DNA from: Terriglobales bacterium
Lineage (GTDB): Bacteria > Acidobacteriota > Terriglobia > Terriglobales > Acidobacteriaceae
NCBI GenBank assembly: GCA_025934025.1
Contig: JAICYU010000010.1
Coordinates: 1-36,874 of the forward strand
Direction: 5' to 3'
DNA: 36,874 bases
Shown: in pieces, positions 1-7,558 of the stretch
Layout of the letters: each line of letters starts with the position of its first letter
How positions within the stretch are numbered: the first letter of the stretch is position 1
The notes under the pieces: generated by a model
Database searches by the model: none
Seen by the model: only the letters and a program-made list of their open reading frames with translations
Told to the model about the DNA's origin: nothing
Program-made: the position numbers and the translations under genes

Positions 1-510
1 CCCCCCGACCAAAAGCAATACCAGATTGAGAGCTCGCATGGCGGCATGGGAGAAAAAATCCTGCGCGATATTCTGGACCGCGAAACCGAGACTCCCAAGG
101 ACCCCGAGCGCAAAGTGATTTCCGGCGACAACTACGATTTTCAGCTGCTCGGCACTCAGACGATGGACGGGCGGCTCTGCTATGTTCTCAGCCTGGTTCC
201 GAAGCGCAAGGACAAGGACTTAATTCGGGGGCAGGCGTGGGTGGACGCAGAAACATTCAACATCCGCCGCATTGAGGGCGCCCCGGCCAAGAGCCCGTCC
301 TGGTGGGTTCATGATGTCCAGATTCTCATGACCTTCGCTGAGGTGGATGGGGTGTGGCTGCGCACTTTTATGCGAGCAGTCGCGAGCGTCCGCTTCAAAG
401 GCAAGTACGAAATGATCTCGCGCAACCTTGAGTATCACTCCACGGAGCAGGCCAGAACACGCCGACGGAATCGTCCAGCCATCCTGGCGGGAGCAGCGCT
501 GGCTCCCTGA
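1..510 (+). CDS. LolA-like outer-membrane lipoprotein-sorting family protein, C-terminal part
   Basis: The reading frame is open from base 1 and ends at TGA 508-510, so the true start lies upstream of the window; the first in-frame ATG at 46 is probably internal. The visible part (about 169 residues) has alternating beta-strand character and the phrases GRLCYVLSLVP, GQAWVDAETFNIRRIEG and DGVWLRTFMRAVASVRFKGK. This pattern is typical of the antiparallel sheet of LolA/LolB-like or DUF4292-like periplasmic proteins, in which the chain describes a modified residue and a measured outcome. It is probably exported and handles lipoproteins or lipid, but the signal peptide is not visible. The next gene starts 55 bases downstream on the same strand, so the two may be co-transcribed. 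The family call is moderate; substrate is unknown. Confidence 0.55.
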   Translation, partial: PPDQKQYQIESSHGGMGEKILRDILDRETETPKDPERKVISGDNYDFQLLGTQTMDGRLCYVLSLVPKRKDKDLIRGQAWVDAETFNIRRIEGAPAKSPSWWVHDVQILMTFAEVDGVWLRTFMRAVASVRFKGKYEMISRNLEYHSTEQARTRRRNRPAILAGAALAP

Positions 511-565
511 GGTCTCACTTCTTCTTTTATCGCGAGTCGTACAATCAATAGCAGGAGTTGGCTCA

Positions 566-1651
566 TTGAAGACTGCGATCTGGCTGATTCTCGCAACGCT
601 GCTCTCGTTTCCGGTAGCAGCTCAAAAACAGGCTTCCAACCCAAGGCCAAATGCGGCGTGGCTCTTTGCCGTTTCGGGAGACTCACGCAACTGCGGCGAT
701 GTGGTGATGCCCGCCATGGCTACCGCTGTCCGCAATGACGGCGCAGCATTCTATTGGCACCTTGGCGATCTGCGGGCGATCTATGGCCCTGACGAAGATT
801 ACAAAGCGGAACCGGAGCATCGGGGCAAGCCGGTGGATATGAACTCATATCTCCAAAATGCCTGGCCCGACTTCATCCATAGTCAATTGCAGGCATTTGA
901 GCCATTGCCGTTTTTCATCGGCATCGGTAATCACGAGACCAAATCTCCCAAGACCCGCGACGAGTTTGTGCGCGAGTTCTCGCAGTGGCTGGATTCACCC
1001 GTACTGCGAAAACAGCGGCTGGCCGACAATCCTCATGACACCAAGGTCCGCACCTACTATCACTGGATTCAAGGCAGCGTGGATTTTGTCTACCTCGACA
1101 ACGCTACGCAGGACCAGTTCGACGATGCTCAGCTCAAGTGGGTGGAAGGTGTGCTGAAGCGAGCAGAAGAGAATCCGGAAGTGAAATCCATTGTTGTCGG
1201 GATGCATGAAGCGCTTCCTGACAGCCTGGCGGCCGGGCACAGCATGAATGACTGGCAGCGCGGCGCCGAAACCGGCCGTCGCGTTTACCGTGATCTGCTC
1301 AAATTCCATCAGCAATCAAAGAAGAACGTCTACATTCTCGCCAGCCACTCGCATTTCTACATGAATGGCATCTTCAACAGCGATACCTGGCGCTCACAAA
1401 ACTCGGTGCTTCCCGGGTGGATTGTCGGCACCGCAGGCGCGGTACGCTACGCGTTACCGGACGATAAAGATCAAGCTAAAGAGGCCGTGACCAAGGTTTA
1501 TGGTTATTTGCTCGGAACCGTGAATCCTGACGGTAGCGTGGATTTTAAGTTCCAGCAGCTTTCGCCGGAAGCTATTCACGCTGCTTCCGACGGCCGCTTC
1601 GGGGCCGATTTTGTGAATTACTGCATTGAGAAGAATACGGAGTTTAGATAG
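566..1651 (+). CDS. Exported calcineurin-like metallophosphoesterase
   Basis: I start this gene at TTG 566 rather than at an upstream ATG (428) that overlaps the previous gene. The TTG has AGGAG at 553-557, eight bases upstream, and begins a clear signal peptide (hydrophobic residues 3-17 ending near VAAQ). The mature protein (361 aa in all) carries the metal-binding blocks of calcineurin-like phosphoesterases in order: SGDS with Asp39, HLGDL with Asp68, IGNHE with Asn122 and His123, GMHE, and SHSHF near the C terminus in place of the usual GHxH. It should bind a dinuclear metal centre and cleave phosphate mono- or diesters in the periplasm; the substrate cannot be told. It converges with lepB, with the inverted-repeat element between them. 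Confidence 0.8.
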   Translation: MKTAIWLILATLLSFPVAAQKQASNPRPNAAWLFAVSGDSRNCGDVVMPAMATAVRNDGAAFYWHLGDLRAIYGPDEDYKAEPEHRGKPVDMNSYLQNAWPDFIHSQLQAFEPLPFFIGIGNHETKSPKTRDEFVREFSQWLDSPVLRKQRLADNPHDTKVRTYYHWIQGSVDFVYLDNATQDQFDDAQLKWVEGVLKRAEENPEVKSIVVGMHEALPDSLAAGHSMNDWQRGAETGRRVYRDLLKFHQQSKKNVYILASHSHFYMNGIFNSDTWRSQNSVLPGWIVGTAGAVRYALPDDKDQAKEAVTKVYGYLLGTVNPDGSVDFKFQQLSPEAIHAASDGRFGADFVNYCIEKNTEFR

Positions 1652-1656
1652 CACAC

Positions 1657-1816
1657 AGCAATCAGCATTCAGCAATCAGCATTCAGCCCTGAAGCAAATT
1701 GCCAGGACCTGCCGATCGGAGCCTCCGAAAAATGAGACCCCTTCCCAGTCGGATTCTCTTTCAACTCCGGGAAGCGCGCGCTGCGGCTGAGTGCTGACTA
1801 CTGAATGCTGATTGCT
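1657..1816. repeat. Intergenic inverted-repeat element built from AGCAATCAGCATTC units
   Basis: The 14-mer AGCAATCAGCATTC occurs twice head to tail (1657-1670 and 1671-1684). The 16-mer AGCAATCAGCATTCAG at 1671-1686 has a perfect reverse complement at 1801-1816, CTGAATGCTGATTGCT. A related unit (CTGAGTGCTGACTA, about 1787-1800) precedes the right arm, so both ends hold tandem units in opposite orientation. The roughly 114 bases between the arms hold no convincing gene. It lies between two convergent genes, where it could act as a bidirectional RNA hairpin or be a REP-like or MITE-like dispersed repeat. Confidence 0.7.
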
Positions 1817-1818
1817 TC

Positions 1819-2616
1819 TTACAGGACTCGTCCCATCCGGTTCCAGCGCGTACGCGAGAAGAAATTCTCTGCGATGGAAGCATAGAAAGAGATCCGATGC
1901 AGAGGATTGTCGTCGAGCCAGCGGGAGCTGGGCGCGTCATAAGACCAGTAGACGAACAGGGGTTCGCCCATAACGTTCTTTACCGGCACAAAGCCCCAAT
2001 CACGGCTGTCGCTTGAATTGTCGCGGTTATCGCCCATCACAAAGAGCTGGCCTCGAGGAACTTCGAGCGACGCCATCTGTTCCATGGCTGAGCGAGGAGG
2101 CATACGATGCACCGCATAAGGCTCCTTCACCGCGCGCGAGTTCACGTAAAGCACGCCATCGCGAATCTCGATCCGGTCGCCGCCCACGGCCGCCACACGC
2201 TTGAGGAATGCTTCCTCGGGATTTCTGGGATACCGGAAAACAACAATATCGCCGCGGTGAATGGTCTTGAGCATGGGCAGCCGCCAATGGAGCAGCGGAA
2301 TCTCCGGCCCGTAGAGCAACTTGTTCATGAACAGGTGGTCGCCAACCAGAATTGTCTTCTCCATCGAACCGGTAGGCACGACCGAAGCTTCGCCGATAAA
2401 GATGCGCACGCCTAATACCAGCAAAGCCAGCAGAAGCAGGTGCCGCGTGACACGGCGCAACACGCCTGGCTCTGGCTTGGATCGGTTTGGTCCGATCGGA
2501 TTGGCGTATTCCAGCGCAGCATCGCCGTTTTCTGGCGGAAGCGCCTCTGGCGCGGACTGAACGGGTTGTGGTTCTGCGGTGGGCGAGGGCCCTTCACAGA
2601 TTTCGAGTTGCACCAT
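1819..2616 (-). CDS. lepB: Signal peptidase I
   Basis: This protein (265 aa) removes signal peptides from exported proteins at the outer face of the inner membrane. It shows every box of the family: a membrane anchor at about residues 59-74, the catalytic serine in PTGSMEKT (Ser84), the general-base lysine in FLKRVAAVGGD (Lys139), and the C-terminal GDNRDNSSDSRDWG box (about 196-209). The N terminus is unusual in carrying about 50 mostly hydrophilic, Pro/Glu/Ala-rich residues before the single anchor; this should be a disordered cytoplasmic tail. A shorter start is possible, but no better one with a ribosome site was seen. The gene is alone, divergent from the small Lys-rich gene and convergent with the phosphoesterase. 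Confidence 0.95.
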   Translation of the reverse strand: MVQLEICEGPSPTAEPQPVQSAPEALPPENGDAALEYANPIGPNRSKPEPGVLRRVTRHLLLLALLVLGVRIFIGEASVVPTGSMEKTILVGDHLFMNKLLYGPEIPLLHWRLPMLKTIHRGDIVVFRYPRNPEEAFLKRVAAVGGDRIEIRDGVLYVNSRAVKEPYAVHRMPPRSAMEQMASLEVPRGQLFVMGDNRDNSSDSRDWGFVPVKNVMGEPLFVYWSYDAPSSRWLDDNPLHRISFYASIAENFFSRTRWNRMGRVL

Positions 2617-2766
2617 AGCAGGCGGGGCTTGAGCTGATTCTTATGAGCAGAGGACCTGCTCACAATCAGGTGAATACCTGTTTTGTCCCTTGAAAAGCCT
2701 GCCCGGGCCGGCTCTGGAGTATCCGGTAAGTAATCTTATTTGCTAGGGATTTTTGAGCTCTGTCTT

Positions 2767-2772
2767 TATAAT
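2767..2772 (+). promoter_or_regulatory. Candidate -10 box (TATAAT)
   Basis: A perfect TATAAT lies 70 bases before the ATG of the Lys/Thr-rich gene. No good -35 box is found at the usual 16-18 base spacing; TTGCTA at 2740-2745 is too far away. It is therefore a promoter candidate only. The leader that would follow contains an AAGGAG ribosome site at 2828-2833. Confidence 0.4.
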
Positions 2773-2842
2773 TCCCCGCGCATTACAGGAGAGGGAAATT
2801 ACGGCCCTCAAACCAAAAAGACGAGACAAGGAGAATTGGGAG

Positions 2843-3043
2843 ATGAAGACAATCACAAAGCTGATGGCCCTGGCGCTGCTTCTGGGCACTTTGGCCGTTG
2901 CACAGACAGACAAGAAGGCGGACGACAGCAAAAAGGCTGACACCACCGCCACAACCACAACGAAAACCAAGAAAGCCAAGACCAAGAAAGCCAGCAAGAA
3001 AAAAGCCGACACCACCAAGGCTGCGGATACAGAAAAGAAGTAG
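2843..3043 (+). CDS. Small exported lysine/threonine-rich protein
   Basis: I start at ATG 2843, which has AAGGAG at 2828-2833, nine bases upstream, and opens a classical signal peptide (MKTITK, then a hydrophobic core, ending LAVAQ). An in-frame earlier start at 2753 would bury the signal peptide and is rejected. The mature 46 residues contain 16 Lys and 12 Thr in repeats such as KKADDSKKAD, TKTKKAKTKK and SKKKADTTK, with no predicted fold and no Cys. It should be a very basic, disordered periplasmic or secreted peptide that may bind nucleic acid, lipopolysaccharide or acidic polysaccharide; this is a guess from charge alone. It is a single-gene transcript: TATAAT upstream and a strong terminator 20 bases downstream. 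Confidence 0.7.
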   Translation: MKTITKLMALALLLGTLAVAQTDKKADDSKKADTTATTTTKTKKAKTKKASKKKADTTKAADTEKK

Positions 3044-3062
3044 TTTAGAACCGGGAAATCCG

Positions 3063-3116
3063 GGATACCAGAATCACGCGCCACAGCGGGAGCGCGAGAT
3101 TCGGTATCCTTTTTTA
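3063..3116 (+). terminator. Rho-independent terminator of the Lys/Thr-rich gene
   Basis: GGATACC (3063-3069) pairs with GGTATCC (3103-3109). The pairing continues almost without break through GAATC/GATTC and CGCGC/GCGCG, closing a loop of about ten bases. A run of seven T follows at 3110-3116. It begins 20 bases after the stop codon of the small basic protein gene. Confidence 0.9.
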
Positions 3117-3129
3117 TTTTCGCAAGGAG

Positions 3130-3609
3130 CTATCCTGGCCCATGACACAGCACCGTAAAAGGTGAGGTCGTAATCGTCCTGGACTTCTTCTCCACCCAAA
3201 GAGATGTTGATTCAGAGCGATGATTGATCGTCACAACCACGATGACTCCACTGGGAGATTGAAAGTCCTTTTTGGGCGGCTCAGTGGCGCAGTCAATATG
3301 ATGGCTGGTAATTGGCCCGTAGTCGCCGGAAGGACCCCAGTCCAGAACGAACTGAGGAAGCGGATATTGGTTGTATTTCTGCGGGTGCTGCTTCCAGTCC
3401 GGGTCGCCGTTGTAGATGCCGTAGGCTTTGTCGAAGTCCTTGTGCTCCATGGCGGAAAAGAAGCGGTTGATGACCTGCTCTTCCGGCCAATAACGAAAGA
3501 ACCACCACGCCGCCACCGCCAGAATGACAACTACGATTGCCAATCCCACGATCCGCAGGCGGCGCTGGGTGGGTCGAGGATCGTATTCCTTTGCGTCCAT
3601 CAATGACAT
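3130..3609 (-). CDS. Hypothetical single-helix membrane protein at the end of the efflux operon
   Basis: I choose ATG 3607-3609, preceded by AAGGA about seven bases upstream; a start at 3657 would overlap the permease gene further and add a Cys-rich stretch that looks out of frame. The 159-residue protein has a short charged cytoplasmic head, one membrane helix (about residues 12-33, IVGLAIVVVILAVAAWWFF) and a periplasmic domain. That domain opens with EEQVINRFFSAMEHKDFDKAYGIYN, which resembles the first helices of NTF2-like or DUF4878-type domains. It overlaps the end of the permease gene, so it is translated with the ABC genes and may be an accessory part of that exporter. No function can be assigned. 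Confidence 0.7.
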   Translation of the reverse strand: MSLMDAKEYDPRPTQRRLRIVGLAIVVVILAVAAWWFFRYWPEEQVINRFFSAMEHKDFDKAYGIYNGDPDWKQHPQKYNQYPLPQFVLDWGPSGDYGPITSHHIDCATEPPKKDFQSPSGVIVVVTINHRSESTSLWVEKKSRTITTSPFTVLCHGPG

Positions 3610-3619
3610 CAGGTGTCCT

Positions 3620-4747
3620 TCAAAGAGTGCGCTTGAACAGCAGGGTTGACAACACAAACATCAGCACAGCAAACCCACCAAGATACAGCAGGTCTGGCCA
3701 GATTGCAGCCAGTCCTACGCCTTTGAGCAGCACGGCCTTGAAGCCGTGAACCGAATAGGTGAATGGGTCAACAAAAGCAATCCCCTGGAGCCACTTGGGA
3801 AACGCCTGCGTGGGATAGATCGCGCCGCTGGGAAAATAGAGCAACGTATTCAGGATGCCGAAAATCGCGCGCGGGATCAGCGGGTCGTTGATTCTCACCA
3901 TCATCAGAAACATCATGGCAATGAAAGCAAATGATGTGGTGGCAATGAGAAGGACCAGCCAGAAAAGATTGCTCGGAGAAAAAGCGCCGCCCACGCCCGC
4001 GATCAGAGATCCAAGAACGGTCAGCACGACTCCGGCTCCCATCGCCTTCAGTGCGCCGGCAACGTTCAGCCCGGCCACCAGCTCCATTTTTGTGATCGGC
4101 GTCACCAGATAACCTTCGTGAACGCCTCGCGCTTTATCGTCAATATAGACGATTCCCCCGCCAATCATTACGCTCACGAACATCGCCAGCGTGATGGAGC
4201 CGGGCAGCAGATATTTCATGTACTCGATGTACGGATACAGTTCCACGACTTCCAGCGCAACTTGCTGCACCACGCGTGGTTGGACATCGGGTTGATTGAG
4301 CGCATCCACCAGCTCGGTCAGCGTTTGCTCGAACGTCGAGGTCATGAAGTTATCAGTGTTGTCGAGCACCAGGCCGATCTTTGGGCGTGCCTGCTCGTAA
4401 ACGTCGCGTGAAAACTGCGGTGGAATCACCAGCCCCGCGTTCAGGTCTCCTTTGCGGACGTCGCCTACCATCTCCTGCTCGTTGTCATAAACGGAAAGCT
4501 TGAAAGTCCGGGCATTGCTCTGCACCGCGCGCAGGGCTTCAATCACGCGAACTGCCTGCGGGCCGTGATCGTTGTTTACGATGCCCAGCTTGGCATCGCG
4601 AATCTTTCCGCCAAACGCATTTCCCAGTACGATGAGCTGCACCAGAGGAAAGACCATGGCGGCCATCATTAACGCAGGAGAACGAAAGAACTTGCGCAGA
4701 TCGCGTTCCACAATGGCCATCATCCGTTCACTGTGAAAGAACTGCAT
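3620..4747 (-). CDS. ABC-2 type transporter permease (YbhS/YbhR-like)
   Basis: This 375-residue integral membrane protein is the channel subunit of a drug- or lipid-type ABC exporter. It has one N-terminal helix (about 25-45, SPALMMAAMVFPLVQLIVLG), a large external loop of about 140 residues, then five helices in the second half. The block ITKMELVAGLNVAGALKAM and the later FPSGAIYPTQAFPKWLQGIAFVDPFTYSVHGFKA are hallmarks of the ABC2_membrane_3 family. The ATPase gene ends one base before this ATG, so the two are translationally coupled. E. coli ybhFSR-type systems have two permeases; only one is present here, so the channel is probably a homodimer. Confidence 0.9.
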   Translation of the reverse strand: MQFFHSERMMAIVERDLRKFFRSPALMMAAMVFPLVQLIVLGNAFGGKIRDAKLGIVNNDHGPQAVRVIEALRAVQSNARTFKLSVYDNEQEMVGDVRKGDLNAGLVIPPQFSRDVYEQARPKIGLVLDNTDNFMTSTFEQTLTELVDALNQPDVQPRVVQQVALEVVELYPYIEYMKYLLPGSITLAMFVSVMIGGGIVYIDDKARGVHEGYLVTPITKMELVAGLNVAGALKAMGAGVVLTVLGSLIAGVGGAFSPSNLFWLVLLIATTSFAFIAMMFLMMVRINDPLIPRAIFGILNTLLYFPSGAIYPTQAFPKWLQGIAFVDPFTYSVHGFKAVLLKGVGLAAIWPDLLYLGGFAVLMFVLSTLLFKRTL

Positions 4748-4748
4748 G

Positions 4749-5750
4749 CTATTTGCCCCAGGCTACGGGTGAGGTGTAGAGCGGAGCATCCGCGAGCTGG
4801 TCGCGCAACTGCCGCCCGGTATAGTGGACGAAAACGTCATCCAGGGTAGTGCTCTGGACGGTCAGCGAGCTCACTTGGACATTGGCTTTTACCGCGGACT
4901 CCACCAACTCAGTAGTGGTGCGGGAGCCATCATCGGTCAGGATGCGGTACATGTTCGCTCCTTCTGGCTGCACGGAGTTCACGCTGCTCAGCCCGGCCAG
5001 GCTCTGCTCCCATCCCGCAGGAGCATTTGCGAACTGCGCTTCAATCACGCTGGAGCCGGGAATGCTGGCTTTGAGCGCTCGCGGCGAATCCAGCGCCACG
5101 AGTTTCCCATGGTCCACGATGGCGATGCGATCGCAAAGCCGGTCTGCTTCGTCCATGTAGTGCGTAGTGATCAGCACAGTGAGGTTGCGCTTCTTCTTGA
5201 TGTCGCCGATCATCTCCCATACGGCAACGCGAGAAACCGGATCGAGACCGGTCGTGGGTTCATCAAGAAAGAAAATCTTGGGACGGTGTACAAGGCCACG
5301 CGCGATCTCCAGCCTGCGCCTCATACCTCCTGATAAATTGCGTGCTGGAGCATTGCGCCATTGGTTCAGGTCAACCAGTTCCAACAGCTCGTCAATCGAG
5401 CGCTCGCGCTCTGCCGTGGAGATGCCGTAAAGCTTGGAATAAATGCTCAGGTTCTCCCAGACGGTTAGATCGCCGTCACTGGTCATCGCCTGCGGAATCA
5501 CTCCCATACAAAGGCGCGCTTCATTGGGCTGCTTGCTGACGTCATAGCCGTCAATGAAAGCTTTACCGGCGGTGATCTCGAGCAGCGTGGTCATCATGCG
5601 GATGAGCGTTGACTTTCCTGCGCCGTTCGGTCCCAGCAGCCCGAAGATTTCTCCCTCGGCCACATCGAAAGAGACACCGTCCACGGCGGTGAAGTTTCCG
5701 TACCGCTTCACGATGTCCACCACCTGGATGGCCTTCTTCTCCGGCATCAT
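4749..5750 (-). CDS. ABC transporter ATP-binding protein (YbhF/DrrA-like)
   Basis: The protein (333 aa) powers export by ATP hydrolysis. Walker A GPNGAGKST is at residues 40-48, the signature LSGGM at 139-143, Walker B IFFLDE at 159-164 and the H-loop His197 in TTHYMDEAD. The last 100 residues form the DrrA-type C-terminal domain found in drug and lipid exporters. It contains a single nucleotide-binding domain, unlike E. coli YbhF, which has two. Its start overlaps the end of the HlyD gene by four bases (5747-5750) and its stop is one base from the permease start. Pairing with one permease suggests a two-plus-two complex; the substrate is unknown. Confidence 0.95.
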   Translation of the reverse strand: MMPEKKAIQVVDIVKRYGNFTAVDGVSFDVAEGEIFGLLGPNGAGKSTLIRMMTTLLEITAGKAFIDGYDVSKQPNEARLCMGVIPQAMTSDGDLTVWENLSIYSKLYGISTAERERSIDELLELVDLNQWRNAPARNLSGGMRRRLEIARGLVHRPKIFFLDEPTTGLDPVSRVAVWEMIGDIKKKRNLTVLITTHYMDEADRLCDRIAIVDHGKLVALDSPRALKASIPGSSVIEAQFANAPAGWEQSLAGLSSVNSVQPEGANMYRILTDDGSRTTTELVESAVKANVQVSSLTVQSTTLDDVFVHYTGRQLRDQLADAPLYTSPVAWGK

Positions 5751-6811
5751 CCGCCTCCGAGCTTCGACTGCGGCACCAGCACTTGCGCCGTCATCCCGGG
5801 AACCAGCGTTTTTTTGCTGTTGTCCACTGAGAGCTTGAGGGCGATGGTCTTGATGTCGCGCTTGCGGCGGTCCACATCGCGTTGTGTGGCGAAATCAGCT
5901 TCAGGAGCTTTGAAAATCACTTTGCCAGGAAAAGTGTCCCCTGATAGAAGCCGGACTTTGAGCTGGTCGCCAAGTGCGATATGCCCAGCTTCGGTTTCCG
6001 GAATCGCAGCCCGCACCCAGGTGTCGCCAAGATCTGTGATGATCGCGATGGCTTGCCCCGGTTGCACCACTTCACCTTCGCGCGCAGCGCGCAGAGTAAC
6101 GATGCCGCTTACTGGCGCGCTCACTTTGGTATAGCCAAGACGCGCCTCAGCGGCTTCAAGTTGCGCCTGCGCATTGATTGCCTGCGCCCGCGTGGCCGCC
6201 ACGGTGCTTTCTGCGGCATGCGCCTGATGCGTGCGGGCCTGGGCGGTATCGAGATCTGCTTTTGCGGCGTTGACCTGGTCCTGCGCGGCGCGCACCAGCG
6301 CCTGCTGCGCTTTTAATTGCGCCTCCGCCTGGTCCGCCTGCTGCTGGGAGGCAATGCCTTGCGCCGCCAGCGCGATGGACCGGCGGGAATCTGATTCGAT
6401 CCGCTGCAAATCGGCTTGGGCCTGCAACAGCGTTGCTTCGGCTGCACGAAGCCGCGCCTGCGCATTGACTACCCCGCTCGTGGTCTCACCCGCAGTTTGC
6501 TCTTCCGTAGCGCGCGTTTGCGAAACCTGATGGCGAAGGCTGGCGAGCGCTGCCTCGGCGGCCTGGCGGTCAGCAGTTAACTCCTGTGAATCGAGCACAG
6601 CGATAGTATCGCCGACCTTGACTGGAGTTCCTTCGTCCACTGCCAGCCGTTCGATTCGGCCCATGATCCGCGGGCTCACCACCACCTGGTTGGCATCAAC
6701 CGTGCCGATCAGGACGAGATCGGAGCTACTATCGGTCGAGAGGAAATAGTAGATGGTGGTGGCCACCAGCAACACACCCAGAAAAGCGAAAAAGCGGTTT
6801 CGCGCGCTCAC
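5747..6811 (-). CDS. HlyD-family membrane-fusion protein (YbhG-like)
   Basis: This 354-residue periplasmic adaptor links an inner-membrane exporter to the outer membrane. It has an N-terminal anchor (about residues 7-24), a first lipoyl half-motif (VVSPRIMGRIERLAVDEGTPVKVGDTIAVLDS), a long Ala/Gln-rich coiled-coil hairpin (about 75-220), the second lipoyl half (YTKVSAPVSGIVTLRAAREGEVVQPGQ) and a C-terminal beta barrel. It overlaps the TetR gene by four bases (ATGA at 6808-6811) and the ATPase gene by four bases, so the operon is tightly coupled. No outer-membrane TolC-like gene is present in the window; the system presumably uses one encoded elsewhere. Confidence 0.93.
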   Translation of the reverse strand: MSARNRFFAFLGVLLVATTIYYFLSTDSSSDLVLIGTVDANQVVVSPRIMGRIERLAVDEGTPVKVGDTIAVLDSQELTADRQAAEAALASLRHQVSQTRATEEQTAGETTSGVVNAQARLRAAEATLLQAQADLQRIESDSRRSIALAAQGIASQQQADQAEAQLKAQQALVRAAQDQVNAAKADLDTAQARTHQAHAAESTVAATRAQAINAQAQLEAAEARLGYTKVSAPVSGIVTLRAAREGEVVQPGQAIAIITDLGDTWVRAAIPETEAGHIALGDQLKVRLLSGDTFPGKVIFKAPEADFATQRDVDRRKRDIKTIALKLSVDNSKKTLVPGMTAQVLVPQSKLGGG

Positions 6812-7488
6812 GCGGGCCTGCTTTCTTCACGCTTGGAGAACATCGCGGCGGAAATAAAGTCCAGCACAGCAGCGCGGCGGGCCGCTATACGCTCCGGTGA
6901 TGATGGATCGCCTGGATTCATGGCGCGCTGCGCTGGAAGACTGATGAAATAAAAAGCAATCGTCCCCAGCATCGAAGTGACCGCCTGCGCCGGATCGAGT
7001 TCGCGGAATTCGCCCGACTCGATTCCGCATTGGATCAAATCGCGTAATCGCATATAGATCGGTTTGCCATATTTTTCGAAGACACGATTGGCCGCTGGTG
7101 AGAGCGTCCTTCCTATTGACCGCATGAACTCGCGCTGCACCAGACGCGGATACACTGGAGCGCTGGCAATGTAGTCGAAGTGTGCCTCAGCGTAGTTCAG
7201 CAGGCGAGCACGCGGGGAAGCCGAGCTATCGTTAAGGACGGTCATTACGCGGTGGTGAAGACCGGAAAAGACCTGCTCCAGCGCCGCCGTGTAGAGACCT
7301 TCTTTATCTTTGAAGTAGTAATAGAGCAGGGCCTTATTCACTCCGGCGCGACGGGCAATCTCGTCAGTGCGCGCCCCGGCTTCACCTTCATGCGCGAACT
7401 CTTCCAGTGCCGCATCCAGAATGGCAGCACGAGTTTTCTCCGGCTCACCGCGCGAGCCTGGCCGTCCTGTTTTGCTCAGTGCCGACAT
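6808..7488 (-). CDS. TetR-family repressor of the efflux operon (CecR-like)
   Basis: The 226-residue protein begins with a basic tail followed by the TetR helix-turn-helix (AAILDAALEEFAHEGEAGA, then RTDEIARRAGVNKALLYYYFKDKEGLY, about residues 21-65). The C-terminal helical ligand domain resembles the CecR/AcrR group. It is the first gene of the operon and probably represses it, itself included, being released by the exported compound; this matches cecR-ybhGFSR of enterobacteria. A palindrome overlapping the expected promoter lies nine bases upstream of its start. The ligand cannot be told from sequence. Confidence 0.9.
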   Translation of the reverse strand: MSALSKTGRPGSRGEPEKTRAAILDAALEEFAHEGEAGARTDEIARRAGVNKALLYYYFKDKEGLYTAALEQVFSGLHHRVMTVLNDSSASPRARLLNYAEAHFDYIASAPVYPRLVQREFMRSIGRTLSPAANRVFEKYGKPIYMRLRDLIQCGIESGEFRELDPAQAVTSMLGTIAFYFISLPAQRAMNPGDPSSPERIAARRAAVLDFISAAMFSKREESRPA

Positions 7489-7496
7489 AAAAAGAT

Positions 7497-7512
7497 TTAA
7501 CTGGTTAGTTAA
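7497..7512. promoter_or_regulatory. Candidate TetR operator, TTAACTGGTTAGTTAA
   Basis: TTAAC (7497-7501) and GTTAA (7508-7512) form an inverted repeat with a six-base spacer. It lies nine bases upstream of the tetR start codon, in the only noncoding gap between that gene and the DAHP synthase gene. The position, symmetry and AT-rich half-sites are what an autoregulated TetR-family repressor would use. It is read from symmetry only. Confidence 0.6.
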
Positions 7513-7558
7513 TTATCTATCAACGAGACACTTCTGCCAACGAAAATGCGCTGGCCGG

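Noticed and set aside
2645-2684. Short hairpins (GAGCAG/CTGCTC and CAGGT/ACCTG with TTTT) upstream of lepB as a terminator or riboswitch
   Set aside because: Stems are five or six bases and no gene ends at this point on the plus strand, so a terminator makes no sense; no riboswitch consensus is seen.
3130-3657. A longer start for the one-helix membrane protein at 3657 (MCCQPCCSS...)
   Set aside because: The extra residues come from overlap with the permease gene, and the ATG at 3609 has a ribosome site.
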